64,000 nt of DNA from Streptomyces coryli. GTDB lineage: Bacteria > Actinomycetota > Actinomycetes > Streptomycetales > Streptomycetaceae. Under the pieces are notes generated by a model. It saw only the letters and a list, made by a program, of their open reading frames with translations, did no database searches and was not told where the DNA came from. The stretch's first letter is position 1, and each line of letters begins with the position of its first letter. The DNA is taken from NCBI RefSeq assembly GCF_011044975.1, contig NZ_JAAKZV010000018.1, positions 1 to 64,000 on the forward strand, read 5' to 3'. The translations under genes were made by a program, and so were the position numbers. Positions 1-9,078 of this stretch are shown one piece after another.

Positions 1-1
1 G

Positions 2-763
2 GGTATTGCGGGCGCTGCGGGTGTTGGGGGTCCTGCGGGCGCACCGGGCGCCCGGAGCGCGCCGGGCGCGACGACCATCCCGCCCGTGCCGTCCGCCCCG
101 CCCGTGATCGGCTTCCTTCAGGGCCCGGCCGGCGACGCCAGCCCCCGTTCGCTGCGCCGTGCGCGGGACTTCGCCGAGGTGGCGCGGTTCGGCGCGGTGC
201 TGGCCGGGCCGATCCTGCGCGCCCTGCACGACGACGCCCGGCCGCTGCCGCCCGGGGCGGCTCCGCAGGTGCTGCGCGACACCGTCGAACTGCCCGTGCG
301 CCCTCGTCCCACCGCCGCCGACGCCGCGCGCGAACTCGCCACCGCCGAGGCCGGGTTCCAGCCCCTGGCCGACACTCCCCAGACGCCGGCCGCACGGATC
401 GCGGCCACCCGGCTGGACGGCGCCCGCCGCCAGGTCCGCATGGCGGAGGCGGAGCTGCCGGACACGCTTGAGCTGCCGATCAGCGTGGTCACCTTCGGCG
501 GCCTCGCCTGGGTGCACCTGCCGGTGGAGCTGACCGCCGCCCTCGCCGAACGCATCCTCAAGGCCGGCGACCCGGCCGCCGGCACGCGCGTGGTGGGCTA
601 CAGCGACGGCTATTTCGGTTACGTGACCGAGCCGGAAGCGCACGAGCTGGATACGTACGAGGCCCTGAGCAGTCTCTTCACCCCCGAGGCCGGCGAGCGG
701 CTGGTCGCCGCCGCGACGGCGCTGCTGGAGCGAGCGGTCCGCGACCGGCCGCGGCTAGGATGA
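2..763 (+). CDS. Neutral ceramidase-like protein, C-terminal part (cut by window edge)
   Basis: The frame is open from the left edge, so the N-terminus lies outside the window; a GTG at 86 is unlikely to be the true start because the frame and codon bias continue upstream. The visible part has a GDASP motif shortly after the edge, resembling the GDVSP nucleophile motif of neutral/alkaline ceramidases, and a later stretch (VVGYSDGYFGYV) typical of the same family, followed by the usual alpha-helical tail. Family members hydrolyse amide bonds in ceramide-like lipids, but many bacterial relatives sit beside sugar-utilisation genes and have unknown substrates. The next gene, a regulator, starts 40 bases downstream. 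The family assignment rests on the motifs only; the substrate is unknown. Confidence 0.6.
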   Translation, partial: GIAGAAGVGGPAGAPGARSAPGATTIPPVPSAPPVIGFLQGPAGDASPRSLRRARDFAEVARFGAVLAGPILRALHDDARPLPPGAAPQVLRDTVELPVRPRPTAADAARELATAEAGFQPLADTPQTPAARIAATRLDGARRQVRMAEAELPDTLELPISVVTFGGLAWVHLPVELTAALAERILKAGDPAAGTRVVGYSDGYFGYVTEPEAHELDTYEALSSLFTPEAGERLVAAATALLERAVRDRPRLG

Positions 764-803
764 TCCGCTGCAAGGTCATCGTCGTCCGCTGGAGAGATTC
801 CGC

Positions 804-2021
804 ATGGTCACCGTGGGTGTCGTCGGGCCGCACGACCTGACGGCGTCGACCTGCAAGGTTGTGGAGGCCACGCCCGGCGTCACGCCCGTCGCCCTCCCGT
901 ACCGCGCGGAGACGCAGGCCGCGGACGTCGTACGCGATGCACCGGCGGATGTGGACGTGTGGCTGTTCACGGGCGTCATGCCGTACGAGGCGGCAGCGGC
1001 GGCCGGGCTGCTCGACCGGCCGGCCGCTTACGTCGCCTACTCGGGCGCGACCCTCCTCAACGCGGTCATTCAGCTGATGCGGGACGGTCTCGACCCGTCC
1101 TCATTCAGCATCGACATCCTCGAAGCCGCGCAGGTGGAGGAGACCCTGAAGGAGGCGGGCATCGGCACGGCGGGCGTCCGCGTCCTGCCGTATCGCCGCG
1201 GGCTGACCGCCGCCGACATCGTGGCGTTCCACCGGGAGTGCGCGGCGGACGGTGCCGGGGCCGCCATCACGTGTCTGCGGTCCGCCTACGGCACGCTGCG
1301 GAACGAGACCACGGCGATCCGGCTGGCGCCGTCGATCCACTCGGTCCGCTACGCGCTGCAGCAGCTGCTCGTCGCGGTGGGCGAGGCGCGCTCCGGCGAC
1401 GCGCAGGTGGCGGTCGGGCTGTGCGAGGCGCCGGCGGGGGCCGAGGAGGATCTGCGGCGCGAGGCGGCCGGGCTCGGCGGGACCGTGGTGCCCGCGGGGG
1501 ACGGCCGATTCCTGATCTTCACCACCCGGGGGCCGCTGGAGGCCGCGGCCGCGGGCTTCACGGAACTGCCGATGGTCGCGCAACTCGGCGCGGCCCACGG
1601 GCGGATCCGGCTCGGCTTCGGGGTCGGGGCTACGGCAGCCGAGGCCGAGACGCTAGCCCGGCGCGCGCTCGGCCGGGCCGGGAGCCTGGAGAGGTCGGCG
1701 GCGGTGGTCTCGCTGCGCAACGACATCGACCTCACGCTGTCGGGCGCCGCCGCGCGTTCCCAGAAACGGCCCTCCCTGTCGCTGCTGAGTGAGCGCGCGG
1801 GACTGTCGAAGGCCACCCTCGTGCGGCTGCAGGAGATGCTCGCCGCGCAGGACGAACCGACGGTCACCACCCGCTCGGTCGCCGCCGCGCTGGGCGTACA
1901 GCAGCGGACCGCGCGCCGGCTGCTCAATCGCCTGGAGCGGGCGGGTGCCGCCCGTCCGACCGGGCGGCAGGGCCTCGAGGGCAGCGGCCGTCCGCTGGTT
2001 ACGTACCGGCTGCATCTTTAG
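804..2021 (+). CDS. Ligand-sensing winged-helix regulator A of the island
   Basis: A 405-residue protein; ATG preceded by GGAGAG. The first 250 or so residues look like a sensor: a Rossmann-like start (VTVGVVGPHDL), a conserved YSGATLLNAVIQL stretch, and a later GGDEF/cyclase-like alpha-beta segment (GFGVGATAAEAETLARRAL). The last 80 residues carry a winged helix-turn-helix (RSVAAALGVQQRTARRLLNR). It is clearly paralogous to the protein encoded at 18992-20230: same order of blocks and near-identical recognition-helix region. It lies directly upstream of the SIS and kinase genes, with an operator copy between. I infer a repressor or activator responding to a sugar-derived ligand. I do not recognise a named family for the sensor half. 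Confidence 0.75.
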   Translation: MVTVGVVGPHDLTASTCKVVEATPGVTPVALPYRAETQAADVVRDAPADVDVWLFTGVMPYEAAAAAGLLDRPAAYVAYSGATLLNAVIQLMRDGLDPSSFSIDILEAAQVEETLKEAGIGTAGVRVLPYRRGLTAADIVAFHRECAADGAGAAITCLRSAYGTLRNETTAIRLAPSIHSVRYALQQLLVAVGEARSGDAQVAVGLCEAPAGAEEDLRREAAGLGGTVVPAGDGRFLIFTTRGPLEAAAAGFTELPMVAQLGAAHGRIRLGFGVGATAAEAETLARRALGRAGSLERSAAVVSLRNDIDLTLSGAAARSQKRPSLSLLSERAGLSKATLVRLQEMLAAQDEPTVTTRSVAAALGVQQRTARRLLNRLERAGAARPTGRQGLEGSGRPLVTYRLHL

Positions 2022-2054
2022 ATCTTGACTTCACTGCGTGCCGCGTGTTGGCTA

Positions 2055-2074
2055 ATTACGGTCCTAGCCGAAAT
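2055..2074. promoter_or_regulatory. Operator copy 1 (ATTACGG-TCCTAG-CCGAAAT)
   Basis: Imperfect 20-bp palindrome, half sites of seven bases around a six-base centre, 19 bases before the GTG of the SIS gene. It matches five further copies between 11 and 23.4 kb (consensus RTTACGGTCYRGRCCGWAAN). It implies the SIS-kinase pair has its own regulated promoter inside the regulator A unit. Position over the start region suggests repression. Confidence 0.75.
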
Positions 2075-2093
2075 TAAGCGCGAGGGGTGTCGA

Positions 2094-2870
2094 GTGATCG
2101 AAGAGACGACTGCCGCAGCGGACTTGGCCGACACCTATGCCGCGACCGCGCTGGCCCAGCTCGGCCGCGTGGTCGAGCTGCAGCGCGACGCCATCGCCGC
2201 CGGGGGAGCGGCCATCGCCGGGGCCCTTGCCTCGGGCGGCATCCTGCATGCGTACGGGACGGGGCACTCGCGCAGCGTGGCACTTGAGCTGGTCGCGCGG
2301 GCCGGCGGCCTGATCCCCACCAATCTGCTCGCCATCAAGGACCTGGTGCTGTGGGGCGACCGGCCGCCGGAATCGATCCGCGATCCGAAGCTGGAGCGCG
2401 AATCCGGCGTCGCCGAGGCCGTGCTCGGTCTGCACGACGTGCGGGCAGGCGATGTCATGGTCATCGCGTCCAACTCCGGGCTCAACCCCGCCATTGTCGA
2501 GATGGCGCGGCTGGTGCGGGACCGGTCGGTGCCGGTGATCGCCATCGGCTCGGTCGAGCACAGCCGGACGATGGCCAGTCGGGATGCTTCGGGGACGTCG
2601 CTCTTCGACAATGCGGATGTCGTCGTGGACACCCTCACGCCGGCGGGGGACGCGGTCGTCCCTCTGCCGAGCGGCGGGTACGCCTGCGGTACGTCGACGC
2701 TGAGCGCTGTGCTTGCCGCCCAGTTGCTGGTCGCCCGCGCGATCGAGGAGCTCGAGCGGAAGGGCGTGCACATCCCCGTCTACCGCTCGATGAACACCAG
2801 CGGCGCCGACGCCCCGAACGCGGAGGCGGAGCGCGCGTGGGCCGGGCGGCTGCGGCCGGTCGAGGCCTGA
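2094..2870 (+). CDS. SIS-domain phosphosugar isomerase/deaminase-like protein
   Basis: 258 residues. I chose the GTG at 2094 because GAGGGG lies six bases upstream, and the operator sits where an earlier start would put coding sequence. The N-terminal helix is followed by the sugar-isomerase fold: the YGTGHSRSVALE loop binds a phosphate, ASNSGLNPAIVE is the second phosphate/substrate loop, and the C-terminal PLPSGGYACGTSTLS segment is typical of stand-alone bacterial SIS proteins. Such proteins isomerise or deaminate phosphorylated (amino)sugars in the cytoplasm. It is followed after six bases by a sugar kinase, so the pair probably handles phosphorylation and isomerisation of one imported sugar. 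The exact substrate is not readable from the sequence. Confidence 0.85.
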   Translation: MIEETTAAADLADTYAATALAQLGRVVELQRDAIAAGGAAIAGALASGGILHAYGTGHSRSVALELVARAGGLIPTNLLAIKDLVLWGDRPPESIRDPKLERESGVAEAVLGLHDVRAGDVMVIASNSGLNPAIVEMARLVRDRSVPVIAIGSVEHSRTMASRDASGTSLFDNADVVVDTLTPAGDAVVPLPSGGYACGTSTLSAVLAAQLLVARAIEELERKGVHIPVYRSMNTSGADAPNAEAERAWAGRLRPVEA

Positions 2871-2876
2871 GCGCTG

Positions 2877-3809
2877 GTGGACGAAAGGATCGTAGTCGCC
2901 GTCGACCAGGGCAAGTCGGGTACGCGCGCCGCTGCTTGCGCAGGTGACGGCGAGCGTCGCCAGGCTGTTGCCGCCGGCGCTGAGCCCGGCACCACCGGGG
3001 TCCACGGCGTTGTCGCCGCGGTCGCGGGGCTTCGGCTTCCGCGTCGTCCACCCGACGTGGTGGCCGTCGGCACCACTGCGGCACCCGCGGGTCCTGACGA
3101 GCGCGGCGAGCTGGCCCGGCTGCTACGGCACAGGCTGGGCGCGCGCCGGGTCCTCGTCGCCGAGGATTCCGTTACGGCCCATCTCGGCGCCCTCGGCGGG
3201 GCGCCCGGGGTCGTGGTGTCCGCCGGGACGGGCGCCGTTGCGATGTGGTCGGACGGCCAACGGTGCGTCCGCGTGGACGGGTTGGGTCCGATTCTGGGGG
3301 ATCACGGCAGTGGTGCGGACATCGGGCGCGCCGGCCTGCGCGCGGCCTTCTCCGCCGCCGAGGGCCGCGGCCCCGCGACCGCCCTGGTGGAGCCGGCGCG
3401 GCAGCACCTAGGCGGGCTCGGCCTGGACGGCGCCCGGCGGCTGCACGCGTCCTCCAGCCCCACCGAACTCGTCTCGGCCTTCGCGATCGCCGTGCTACGC
3501 GCCGCCGGGGAAGGCGACGCGGTGGCCGCCGAGATCGCCGCCCGCGCCGCCGACGCTCTCGCCACCAGCGCGGCACTGGCCGCGGAGCCCGGCCTGGCCG
3601 CCGACCCCGCACCCGCGCGCCCGCGGTGCTGCGCCGTAGGACGTCTCATGCGCAGCGAGGCGCTCGCCGCCGCCTTCACCCGGCGGGCCACCGAGTTGGG
3701 CCTCACCGTGGCCGCCCCCCACGCCGACGCCCTCGCCGGCGCCATGCTGCTCGCCACGAACGGCCCCGGCCCGGCCTTCGCTGACCTCGTGGGGGCGGCC
3801 GGCCACTGA
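2877..3809 (+). CDS. BadF/BadG-type N-acetylglucosamine kinase-like sugar kinase
   Basis: 310 residues from a GTG start, six bases after the SIS gene. The actin-like ATPase fold is visible: phosphate-1 loop near the start (VAVDQGKSGTRAA), the phosphate-2 region VVSAGTGAVAMW, then the substrate-side GPILGDHGSGADIGRAGL motif that is diagnostic of N-acetylglucosamine/glucosamine kinases of the BadF/BadG/BcrA/BcrD group. It probably phosphorylates an amino or N-acetylated sugar using ATP. It shares an operon with the SIS protein and lies under operator copy 1. Length is normal for the family. Confidence 0.85.
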   Translation: MDERIVVAVDQGKSGTRAAACAGDGERRQAVAAGAEPGTTGVHGVVAAVAGLRLPRRPPDVVAVGTTAAPAGPDERGELARLLRHRLGARRVLVAEDSVTAHLGALGGAPGVVVSAGTGAVAMWSDGQRCVRVDGLGPILGDHGSGADIGRAGLRAAFSAAEGRGPATALVEPARQHLGGLGLDGARRLHASSSPTELVSAFAIAVLRAAGEGDAVAAEIAARAADALATSAALAAEPGLAADPAPARPRCCAVGRLMRSEALAAAFTRRATELGLTVAAPHADALAGAMLLATNGPGPAFADLVGAAGH

Positions 3810-3812
3810 ACT

Positions 3813-3823
3813 CCCCCCCCCCC
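3813..3823. repeat. Eleven-C homopolymer
   Basis: A run of eleven C residues immediately after the kinase stop codon, in a 102-base intergenic spacer. It lies outside any coding frame. It could be a length-variable tract or a sequencing artefact; nothing else is visible in the spacer. Confidence 0.9.
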
Positions 3824-3911
3824 GTCCGGGCGCCGGCGACCCCGGGGTATCGAGGGCTGCCGCGGATGCGCGGGGCCGCCGCCTTCTGCTTCACCGCCGC
3901 CGCAGCGCCAG

Positions 3912-5993
3912 CTAGTACCACTTCACCTCGAGCAGCTTCCCGCCCTGGACGTAGAACTTGTTCGGTCCCGGTGACACGGCCGCGAAGGACGTTTTGTAGT
4001 TCGGGCCCGTGTCGGTGAGGGTGTCCGGATCGATGCGCCTCGTCATCCCGTTGGTCGTGTAGATGGCGTTGTCGCCGGGGTCGTACGCCATGTTCACCGC
4101 TCGCGGCTGGAAGTTGGTCACGGTGTCCCAGGCGTACGGGAACTGCTCCACCGAGCGGAGCAGTTTCCCGGAGGCCGGGTCCAGCTCGAAGACCGTGCCG
4201 TAGGACTGGCCGAAGAGCCGGCCCTGGCCGTCGAAGGTGAGGCCGGCGATGCCCTGCTCCTTCGGGAGTGGCGTGGACCGCCAGCGGACCTCGCCGGATG
4301 CCGCGTCCAGGGCGAAGGCCTGGCCGGGGTGCTTGGAGCCGTCGGCGTTGCAGCAGCCGAGGGTGCCGCCGTAGACGGTGCCGTCGCGGTAGGTCAGCGC
4401 GGAGATCTGGTTCGCGCCCGTGGCCAGGCCCGAGGTCCAGGTGCGCTTCTCGCCCGTCGCCGGGTCGTAGAGGGTGACCGCGCCGTTGGCCTGGCTGTTC
4501 TTGGGGGAGGTGCCCACGGCGACGTAGCGGCCGGCGCTGACGACCGTCCATGGTCGTTCCTGGCCCTCGGACTTGAGGTCAAACAGGAGCTTGGGGTTGG
4601 TGGCCCCGTAAGGCTTGGCCGGGTCGTACTCCCAGAGCTGGGCGTTCGGGTAGACCCCGAAGTACATCTTCCCGTCGTGCGCGCCCATCCCCTCGATCTG
4701 GTGGGCGTACGGGTGGGTCTGCCACTTGGTGGTCGCCGGGTCGTACACGGCCAGGCCGCCCTGGAAGTAGCCGCCCGCGTAGATCCGCCCGTCCGGGCCC
4801 TTCGCGAGGGACCGTGGTGCGGTCGGCGTCCCCCTCAGGCCATCCAGATGGCCGAAGGTGCCGGTCTTCGTCACGGTGTCGTAGCGCCAGAGATCGCCGC
4901 CCGACGTGGCGCCGACGATGGTCTCGTGGCCGGTCGCCGGATCGGTCACCCGGCCCAGGCCCTTTCCGGCGCCGAGGCCGCCCTTGTCGGCCTGTTCGGT
5001 GCCGCCCTTGAAGCCGGTCCCGGTCAGGACACCGCGCTTCGGGTCGTAGCGCTTCAGCTCGCCCGAGTCGACGAGGTATACCTGGCCCTGATCATCCGCG
5101 GAGGTGATCGTCTGGCCGCCGTAGCCCGCGATCTTGTGCTCCCACTCCAGGGTCTTGAGGTTGAGCACCCACCCGACCGAGGCGGAGGTGCCGCCGGAGA
5201 AGAGGACGTAGAGATAGCCGCCCTCGTTCTCGAGCTGGTAGGCGTACTTGTCGGTGGGCATGCCCGGTGGCGGCGGGATCTCGACGCGCTTTCCGCTCTT
5301 CGGGTCGACCTGCCACAGGGCGGTGTTCGGGCCCAGGCCCGCGTAGATCTTGCCCTCCGCGTGTTCCACGGAGCGTACGTAGCCGTACTTCGCGCCCCAG
5401 TCCCCGTAGTCGCGGTACTTCCGGGTGCTCGGGTCCCACGAGAAGAGCTTCCCGCCCGGCAGCGGCGCCGGACCGAAGAACTCGCTGGTCCCGAAGTAGA
5501 AGACGCCCTGTTCGTCGGTGTCGCCCTCCCAGGTGAAGCTGGTCCGCGGGGACGGCCGTCCCAGGTCCTCGATCTTCTCTGCCTGCCAGGGCAGCCGGTA
5601 GACGTGGCCGAAGCCGTACGAGCTGACGAACACCGTGCCCCGCTTGTCGACGGACACGCCCCACGCGCCCTGGGCGCCGGTGTCCGGCGGCTGCTCGGTC
5701 GAGGAGGAGTCGGGGACGTGGAGCGGGATCATGCGCAGGACCTTCGAGGAGAACGTGTCGATCTCCGCGAGATAGGCGGGCTTGCCGCTCACCGTGAGAT
5801 AGGTCCGCACCGAGCCATCCGGCATCCGGGCGGTCTCGCCGCCCGCCGCGGTGGTGGAGGTGAGCGGGATCTCGCCGCGGTCCCACGTTTCGGGCGCCGC
5901 CGCCGAGGCCGGGGGTGGTGCCCCGACGCCGGTGACGGCGAGTGCTGCCACCAGCATCGTCATCACGATGAGCAATCGTCGCCACCGGATCAT
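3912..5993 (-). CDS. Secreted PQQ-like beta-propeller protein 1
   Basis: About 693 residues. I prefer the ATG at 5993 (GGAG six bases upstream) over the ATG four codons earlier. A Sec signal follows (MIRWRRLLIVMTMLVAALA, cleavage after an ASA motif). The mature protein is built of repeated blades with signatures such as GTVFVSSYG, GKLFSWDP, GKIYAGLG and DGRIYAGGYFQGG, typical of PQQ/quinoprotein-like beta-propellers, with no obvious catalytic motif. It is the last gene of a five-gene minus-strand operon read from 11071. It is paralogous along its length to the product of 6998-9040. A binding or scaffolding role outside the cell is more likely than a redox role, since PQQ-binding residues cannot be identified. 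Confidence 0.8.
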   Translation of the reverse strand: MIRWRRLLIVMTMLVAALAVTGVGAPPPASAAAPETWDRGEIPLTSTTAAGGETARMPDGSVRTYLTVSGKPAYLAEIDTFSSKVLRMIPLHVPDSSSTEQPPDTGAQGAWGVSVDKRGTVFVSSYGFGHVYRLPWQAEKIEDLGRPSPRTSFTWEGDTDEQGVFYFGTSEFFGPAPLPGGKLFSWDPSTRKYRDYGDWGAKYGYVRSVEHAEGKIYAGLGPNTALWQVDPKSGKRVEIPPPPGMPTDKYAYQLENEGGYLYVLFSGGTSASVGWVLNLKTLEWEHKIAGYGGQTITSADDQGQVYLVDSGELKRYDPKRGVLTGTGFKGGTEQADKGGLGAGKGLGRVTDPATGHETIVGATSGGDLWRYDTVTKTGTFGHLDGLRGTPTAPRSLAKGPDGRIYAGGYFQGGLAVYDPATTKWQTHPYAHQIEGMGAHDGKMYFGVYPNAQLWEYDPAKPYGATNPKLLFDLKSEGQERPWTVVSAGRYVAVGTSPKNSQANGAVTLYDPATGEKRTWTSGLATGANQISALTYRDGTVYGGTLGCCNADGSKHPGQAFALDAASGEVRWRSTPLPKEQGIAGLTFDGQGRLFGQSYGTVFELDPASGKLLRSVEQFPYAWDTVTNFQPRAVNMAYDPGDNAIYTTNGMTRRIDPDTLTDTGPNYKTSFAAVSPGPNKFYVQGGKLLEVKWY

Positions 5994-6037
5994 CGTTCGC
6001 TCCATCCTGGAATGAGAAGCCGAAGAAGTCGGAAAAC

Positions 6038-6991
6038 TCAGAAGTCGCCGAGCCCGCGCAGGAAATCGATCCGCTCCATGGCGTGGAGCGCCCCGCCGCC
6101 CTCGTGCTCGTTGAAGGGGTAGACCCGGATGTCCGCCGGCCCGGCGTAGTGGTGGTACGCCGCGTACACCGTCGACGGCGGGACCACCGGGTCCATCAGC
6201 GCCACCGAGAACAACGCCGGCGCCGTCGCCCGCGCCGCGAAGTTCATGCCGTCGAAATAGCTCAGCGTCCGGAACGTCTCCTCCGCCAACTCCGGCCGCT
6301 TGCGCAGGAACTGGGCCACCTCAAGGAACGGCACCCGGTCGGAGACCAGCGCCCCGCGCCGGTGGTCGCACAGGAACGGCACATCGGGGAGCACCGCGTC
6401 CAGCCCCGCCACCAGCCCGGACACCGCCAGCGCCAGACCGCCGCCCTGGCTCGGTCCCGCCGCCGCGAGCAGCTCCGCGCCCACCAGGTCGCGGGCCGCG
6501 TCCACCGCCCGTACCGCATCGGTGATCAGACGCCGCAGATAGTGCGCCTCCGGATCGTGCGCGCCCTGCGTCATGAACCCGGGCTCGTGCGGCCCGGAGG
6601 ACACGGGGGAGATGTCCCCCGTGTCCCCGCGGGAGTGCCCGCGCGCGTCGACCACGAAGTGCGCGAGCCCGCAGGCCGCGTACAGCAGATGCTCGTGTAC
6701 GCGGCCGCGGCCCACGCCGTACCCCTGGAACTCCACCACGCACCAGCGGGCCGCCCGCCCCCGCGGCAGCACCAGCCAGCCCCGGACCGGCTCGCCCGCC
6801 CACCCGGCGAAGGTCACGTCGTACGTGTCGACGGCGCGGACGCCTACGTCGACGCGGACGGCCTTCGGCGGGTCGGTGACCGTACGGGCCGCGTCCAGGG
6901 TCTTGGCCCAGAACGCGTCGAAGTCCGGCTCGTGGGTGAGCGCGGGACGGTAGCGTTCCAGCTGGTCCAGGGGCAGGTCGAGCATCGGCAT
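6038..6991 (-). CDS. CE7-family acetyl esterase (acetylxylan esterase/cephalosporin deacetylase type)
   Basis: 317 residues, no signal peptide, hence cytoplasmic unless exported by another route. An alpha/beta-hydrolase with all family landmarks: GYG oxyanion-region motif near residue 91, DARGHSRGD near 115, nucleophile GPSQGG with Ser181, Asp267 in LMDPVVPP, and His296 in NEHEGG. CE7 enzymes remove O-acetyl groups from short xylo- and other oligosaccharides. It sits between the two secreted beta-propeller genes, with six bases to the upstream gene, so it is co-transcribed with them. This suggests that the substrate imported or degraded by the island is O-acetylated. Confidence 0.9.
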   Translation of the reverse strand: MPMLDLPLDQLERYRPALTHEPDFDAFWAKTLDAARTVTDPPKAVRVDVGVRAVDTYDVTFAGWAGEPVRGWLVLPRGRAARWCVVEFQGYGVGRGRVHEHLLYAACGLAHFVVDARGHSRGDTGDISPVSSGPHEPGFMTQGAHDPEAHYLRRLITDAVRAVDAARDLVGAELLAAAGPSQGGGLALAVSGLVAGLDAVLPDVPFLCDHRRGALVSDRVPFLEVAQFLRKRPELAEETFRTLSYFDGMNFAARATAPALFSVALMDPVVPPSTVYAAYHHYAGPADIRVYPFNEHEGGGALHAMERIDFLRGLGDF

Positions 6992-6997
6992 CAGCCG

Positions 6998-9040
6998 CTA
7001 CGCCACCTTCCACGCCAGCAGTTCGGCGTCCTTGGCGAAGAGCAGCTCGCCCGCGTTGTAGACCATCCGCAGGGCGGGCTGGTCGAACAGCGGCTGCCAC
7101 TTGCGGCTGTTGGTGTCCACCTTGATCACGTGCTTCCCGCCGACGTGCGCGTACAGCGTGCTGCCGTCGTCGGCCAGGGCGAGCTGGCCGGCGCCGCCGC
7201 CGTCGCCCTCGGTGGTGTTGAGGGTGTGCAGCGTGCGGCCCGTCTCCGGGTCGAGCCGCAGCACGTCGCCGTCCACGATCGCCCAGAGGCGGCCGGCCTC
7301 GTCCCGGGTGATGGCCGAGATGGTCTTGGCCTTCGCCGACGGGTTGACCTCCCAGAGCTTCTTGCCGGTGGCCACGTCGTAGGCGAAGACGGTGGCCTTG
7401 TCCTGGGTGGGCGGGGTGGTCGAGATGCCGCCGGCGACCGTGGTGGTGCCGTAGACGACGCCGTCGCCCGCGGTGAGGGAGGTGATGCCCTCGTCCTTGA
7501 CGAACTGGTCGAGGACCTTCTCCTGCTTGCCGGTCTTCTCGTCCAGCACGGCGAGGCTGCCGCCCAGGGTGTCGCCGGAGGGGGTGGACCCGGTCACGAT
7601 CTTCCCCGCGGTCACCGCCAGGCCCTGCAGCCGGCTCTGGGTGTGGGAGTGCAGGTCGAGGAGCTTGGCCGGGTTCTCCGTGCCGCTCGGCGGCTCATCG
7701 CTGTACTCCGAGCTGTACCAGGGCTTTGCCGGGTCGTGACGGTAGACCCGGGCGTCGGGGTAGGCGCCGATGAGCAGGCCGTTCGAGGTCGGCAGCAGCG
7801 ACTCGATCTGGCTGAAGCGCTCGTACGTCGCCTTGCCGTCCGCCGTCGATACGGTCGCGAGGCCGCCCTGCAGGAACCCGCCCGCGTAGACCTTGCCCTT
7901 GCCCGCGGAGGCGAGCGCGAGGATCTGGGTCGGCTGCCCTGGCACGCTGCTGCGCACCGTTGCGGACTTCCCGGTCTCTGGGTTGTAGCGGAACATCAGG
8001 CCGCGCCACGTCAGCCCGACGATGCTGTCGCCCGGGAAGCCGTCGCCCTCGACCGGCGCCCAGCCGATGCCGCGGGTGTTCACGATCCGGCCGTACGACT
8101 TCAGGCCGGTGCGCTGCTGGGCCTGCGTCTCGGGGTTGTAGCCGATGAGCTCCGCGGAGCCCGCCTCGAACTGCCGGTAGAACCAGACCCGTCCGTCCGG
8201 GCCCGGCGGGGAGACGTCGAGGCCTGCCGCGCCCTCCACCGTGTCCGTCCAGGCGCCCTTGGTGAGGTCGTAGACCCGCAGCGGTCCTGGGAAGGTGCCT
8301 TCGCGGGCGTAGAGGAAGTTGCCGTGGGCGCGCAGGTCGTTGACGATCTTCCCCTTGGGCTCCGTCATCCCGGGCGGCGCGGGCAGCTGGCGCTTCGCGC
8401 CGGTGGCCGGGTCGAGTTCGGTGACCTTCCAGGAGGAGTACGCGCCCGCGTAGATCTTGCCGTTCGCGTACGCGATGCTCTTCACATAGGTCTCGCCCGC
8501 CGCCATGGCGCCGAAGTCCTTGAACTGCTTCGTCTCCGGGTTCCAGCTGAAGACCTTGCCGCCGGGCGAGGTGCCGCCGTAGACGGTGCCGTCCGGTGCG
8601 ATGACGATGCCCCACACGTAGGTCTCGCCCGCGATCGGGACGCCCAGGTCCTCGGCCTTGGTGGCGCCCGGCGCCAGCCGGAAGAGCTTGCCGTCGCCGT
8701 ACGTGCCCGCGTAGACCGTGCCGTCCTTCGCCTGCTCCACGCCGTACGCCCCGGAGGAGCCGGGGAGCGGCACGTTCAGCAGCGGCTTGCCCGAGGTGGG
8801 GTCGACCGCGCTGAGGGAAGCGGGGGTGCCGGAGGTGGCCGTCCAGATCACCTTCTTGCCGTCGGCCATCGTGCCGACGGTGCCGCCCAGGTGGAGGACG
8901 TCCTTCAGCGGCGTCCCCAGGGAACGCGGGCCTTCGGGGGCCGCGGCGTCGCCGGCGGATGCGGACTGCAGGCCGGTCGCGGCGAGCACGGCGACCAGCG
9001 CCGCGATCACCGCCAGGAGCATCGTTCTCGGTTGCCGCAC
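6998..9040 (-). CDS. Secreted PQQ-like beta-propeller protein 2
   Basis: 680 residues. The start is a GTG at 9040 with GAGGAAG upstream; the frame is open further upstream but with non-coding character. Signal peptide VRQPRTMLLAVIAALVAVL is followed by an Ala-rich cleavage site. Blade repeats recur: DGTVYAGTYGDGKLFR, DGTVYGGTSPGGKVFSW, GKIYAGAYSSWKV, GKVYAGGFLQGGLA. Block order matches the propeller at 3912-5993, so the two are paralogues in one operon, separated by the CE7 esterase gene. The likely role is extracellular glycan or surface binding; no active-site residues can be named. Confidence 0.8.
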   Translation of the reverse strand: MRQPRTMLLAVIAALVAVLAATGLQSASAGDAAAPEGPRSLGTPLKDVLHLGGTVGTMADGKKVIWTATSGTPASLSAVDPTSGKPLLNVPLPGSSGAYGVEQAKDGTVYAGTYGDGKLFRLAPGATKAEDLGVPIAGETYVWGIVIAPDGTVYGGTSPGGKVFSWNPETKQFKDFGAMAAGETYVKSIAYANGKIYAGAYSSWKVTELDPATGAKRQLPAPPGMTEPKGKIVNDLRAHGNFLYAREGTFPGPLRVYDLTKGAWTDTVEGAAGLDVSPPGPDGRVWFYRQFEAGSAELIGYNPETQAQQRTGLKSYGRIVNTRGIGWAPVEGDGFPGDSIVGLTWRGLMFRYNPETGKSATVRSSVPGQPTQILALASAGKGKVYAGGFLQGGLATVSTADGKATYERFSQIESLLPTSNGLLIGAYPDARVYRHDPAKPWYSSEYSDEPPSGTENPAKLLDLHSHTQSRLQGLAVTAGKIVTGSTPSGDTLGGSLAVLDEKTGKQEKVLDQFVKDEGITSLTAGDGVVYGTTTVAGGISTTPPTQDKATVFAYDVATGKKLWEVNPSAKAKTISAITRDEAGRLWAIVDGDVLRLDPETGRTLHTLNTTEGDGGGAGQLALADDGSTLYAHVGGKHVIKVDTNSRKWQPLFDQPALRMVYNAGELLFAKDAELLAWKVA

Positions 9041-9078
9041 AGGGCTTCCTCTCTCAATGGGGGGGGTACTGGCGTGGG

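Noticed and set aside
3813-3823. Poly-C tract as a phase-variation switch
   Set aside because: It lies after a stop codon and outside visible promoter elements, so length changes would not alter a protein.
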